Notes under the pieces: generated by a model
What the model saw: only the letters and a program-made list of their open reading frames with translations
Database searches by the model: none
What the model was told of the DNA's origin: nothing
NCBI RefSeq assembly: GCF_032854445.1
Contig: NC_088300.1
Coordinates: 51,310,984 to 51,374,983 of the forward strand
Source of the DNA: Liolophura sinensis
Taxonomy: Eukaryota; Mollusca; Polyplacophora; Chitonida; Chitonidae
Direction of reading: 5' to 3'
Length of the DNA: 64,000 bases
Made by a program: the position numbers and the translations under genes
In this document: piece after piece, positions 62,791-64,000 of the stretch
Numbering within the stretch: position 1 is the stretch's first letter
Layout of the letters: the number at the start of each line of letters is the position of its first letter

Positions 62791-63349
62791 TCGTGATGGG
62801 TAAACACGATCAAACGATCCAGTGAATCTTTAAACGCGATTTAACTTACTCGAAGAGATTTTGTAGCTATAATTAAGATTAAACTCATGCAAAGTGCTCT
62901 TTATTGGTAATCAAGATTAAACTTTTGGAAAGGTAATTGCCATTAAACTTAACACAAGGGCTTGAATATTGATAAATCGCGTAACGGTAATTGCGAATTT
63001 AACTGGCATAAAGGATTTGTGATAAAACCTTCAGTGGGTTTTGAATTGTGCGATGTTTCTAAGATGTTGTAAGCTACGACAAGATTGCGCATCGTGTCGT
63101 CTCTAGTTATGGACCATTGTTTAGCGTAAGTATTTGCAGTAGGCCAATAGCGCAGAATATCACAGACCACCGGTGATTGAGAGATACAGTTATTGTGTGA
63201 TATCGCCCTTTTACACACAAATAGGTACCTAAAGGTGGAACTTCTAGTTGGTCAGACGACGCCACTTCCGCTAAATAACCACATAAAATATCATGTACCT
63301 AAAATATGGTATTGTGATATTGCAAGAAAATGTTGAGGTTCCGCTCACG

Positions 63350-63850
63350 TGAATGCTTTGTGTACCTTAAACACAACTTAATATAAGTTAATCGTTTGCG
63401 TATCGTAAACACAACTTAACATACGTGAATGGTTTGTGTATCGTAAATACAATTTAACATATGCGAATGGTTTGTGTATCGTAAACCTAACTTAACATAC
63501 GTGAATGGTTTGTGTATTGTAAACATATCTTAACATACGTGAATGACTTGTGTATTGTAAACACAACTTAACCTACGTGAATGGCTTGTGTATTGTAAAA
63601 CCAGCTTAACCTACGTGAATGGTTTGTGTATTGTAAACATAACTTAACATACGTGAATAGTTTGTGTATCGGAAACCCAACTTAACATACGTGAGTGGCT
63701 TGTGTATCGTAAACACAACTTAACATACGTGAGTGGCTTGTGTATCGTAAACACACAGCTTAACATACGTGAATGGCTTGTGTATTGGTAATCACGGTTA
63801 AACTTACGCGAAGTACCGGTGTACGGCTAGCCACTGTTAAACTTACGCGT
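63350..63850. repeat. 38-bp tandem repeat
   Basis: About 12 copies of a unit with 'cttaacatacgtgaatggtt' + 'tgtgtatcgtaaacacaa', 38 bp apart. The last units (63780-63850) take on the 'taatcacggttaaacttacg' form, resembling the 39-bp array to the left. Confidence 0.92.
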
Positions 63851-63861
63851 GGGGCTCGTGT

Positions 63862-63947
63862 ATTTATTTCATTTATTTGATGGATGTTTCATGTCGTACT
63901 CAAGAATATTTCACCTTTACAACGGCGACCAGCATTATGGTGGGGGA
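63862..63947 (-). mobile_element. 5'-truncated SINE inserted in the 38-bp array
   Basis: Reverse 3' end of the main SINE: tttatttgatggatgtttc, actcaagaatatttcacc, ccagcattatggtgggggaa, stopping at aaaccg. A repeated gggctcgtgtat at about 63847-63858 and 63964-63976 looks like a target-site duplication, with an extra partial gggctcgtgt next to it. Confidence 0.75.
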
Positions 63948-64000
63948 AAACCGGGCTCGTGTCGGGCTCGTGTATGGAATATCACTATTTAACATAGGTT

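Larger units (their letters stand above)
58094..64000. other. Upstream flank of the FMRFamide gene, no further gene recognised
   Basis: Should contain the promoter and noncoding 5' exon of the FMRFamide gene. A TATA-like tatatataa on the minus strand (60748-60757) followed by a splice-donor-like aag|gtaaga (60711/60710) is one candidate. Open frames up to 99 codons have no motifs. Remaining content is SINE fragments and tandem arrays. Confidence 0.45.

Overview
This is a window of animal nuclear DNA: AT-rich, with spliced genes, long introns, interspersed SINEs and minisatellites. The best taxonomic clue is a multicopy FMRFamide precursor on the minus strand. It encodes 18 FMRFamides, two FLRFamides and one extended [15 protein letters not shown]. 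That layout is typical of molluscs, because ALSGD/ALAGD-type extended peptides sit beside FMRFamide in bivalve and cephalopod precursors. The many tRNA-headed SINEs ending in a conserved 3' domain and an AATA or poly(A) tail also fit a mollusc. I cannot settle the class.

Five genes can be assembled exon by exon with matching splice phases. (1) COX15, heme A synthase, minus strand, 10 exons, 10245 down to 415, 454 aa. (2) CUTC, a copper-homeostasis CutC-family protein, plus strand, 8 exons, 10418 to 16312, 254 aa. It starts only 172 bp from the COX15 ATG, so the two share a head-to-head promoter. (3) A 123-aa secreted six-cysteine-module protein, minus strand, 3 exons, 20824 down to 17761. (4) A 538-aa secreted paralogue, plus strand, 8 exons, 25307 to 33115, with a Tyr/Arg/Ser/Thr repeat region followed by five cysteine modules. 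(5) The FMRFamide precursor, minus strand, with a signal-peptide exon at 58069-57913 joined across a 9.6-kb intron to the peptide exon at 48286-47139, 434 aa.

Layout: 1-10.2 kb is COX15, with a 44-bp minisatellite in intron 5. 10.4-16.3 kb is CUTC, with an inverted/tandem repeat structure in intron 1 and an apparent GC-AG intron 7. 17.7-33.1 kb holds the two divergent cysteine-module genes, separated by a 1.8-kb minisatellite with higher-order structure. 33.1-47.1 kb has no gene I can support; it holds SINEs, a MITE-like palindrome, a decayed tandem array with nested insertions, and an unclassified ~110-bp repeat family. 47.1-58.1 kb is the FMRFamide gene. 58.1-64 kb is gene-free as far as I can see and ends in 38-39-bp tandem arrays.

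How the genes relate: COX15 and CUTC are both connected to copper or cytochrome c oxidase biology and are also head-to-head neighbours in human. The two cysteine-module genes are clearly local duplicates that share module types, exon phases and a distinct terminal module. They are the most novel-looking system here. All exon models come from reading splice signals and homology by eye; no alignment or transcript data were available.
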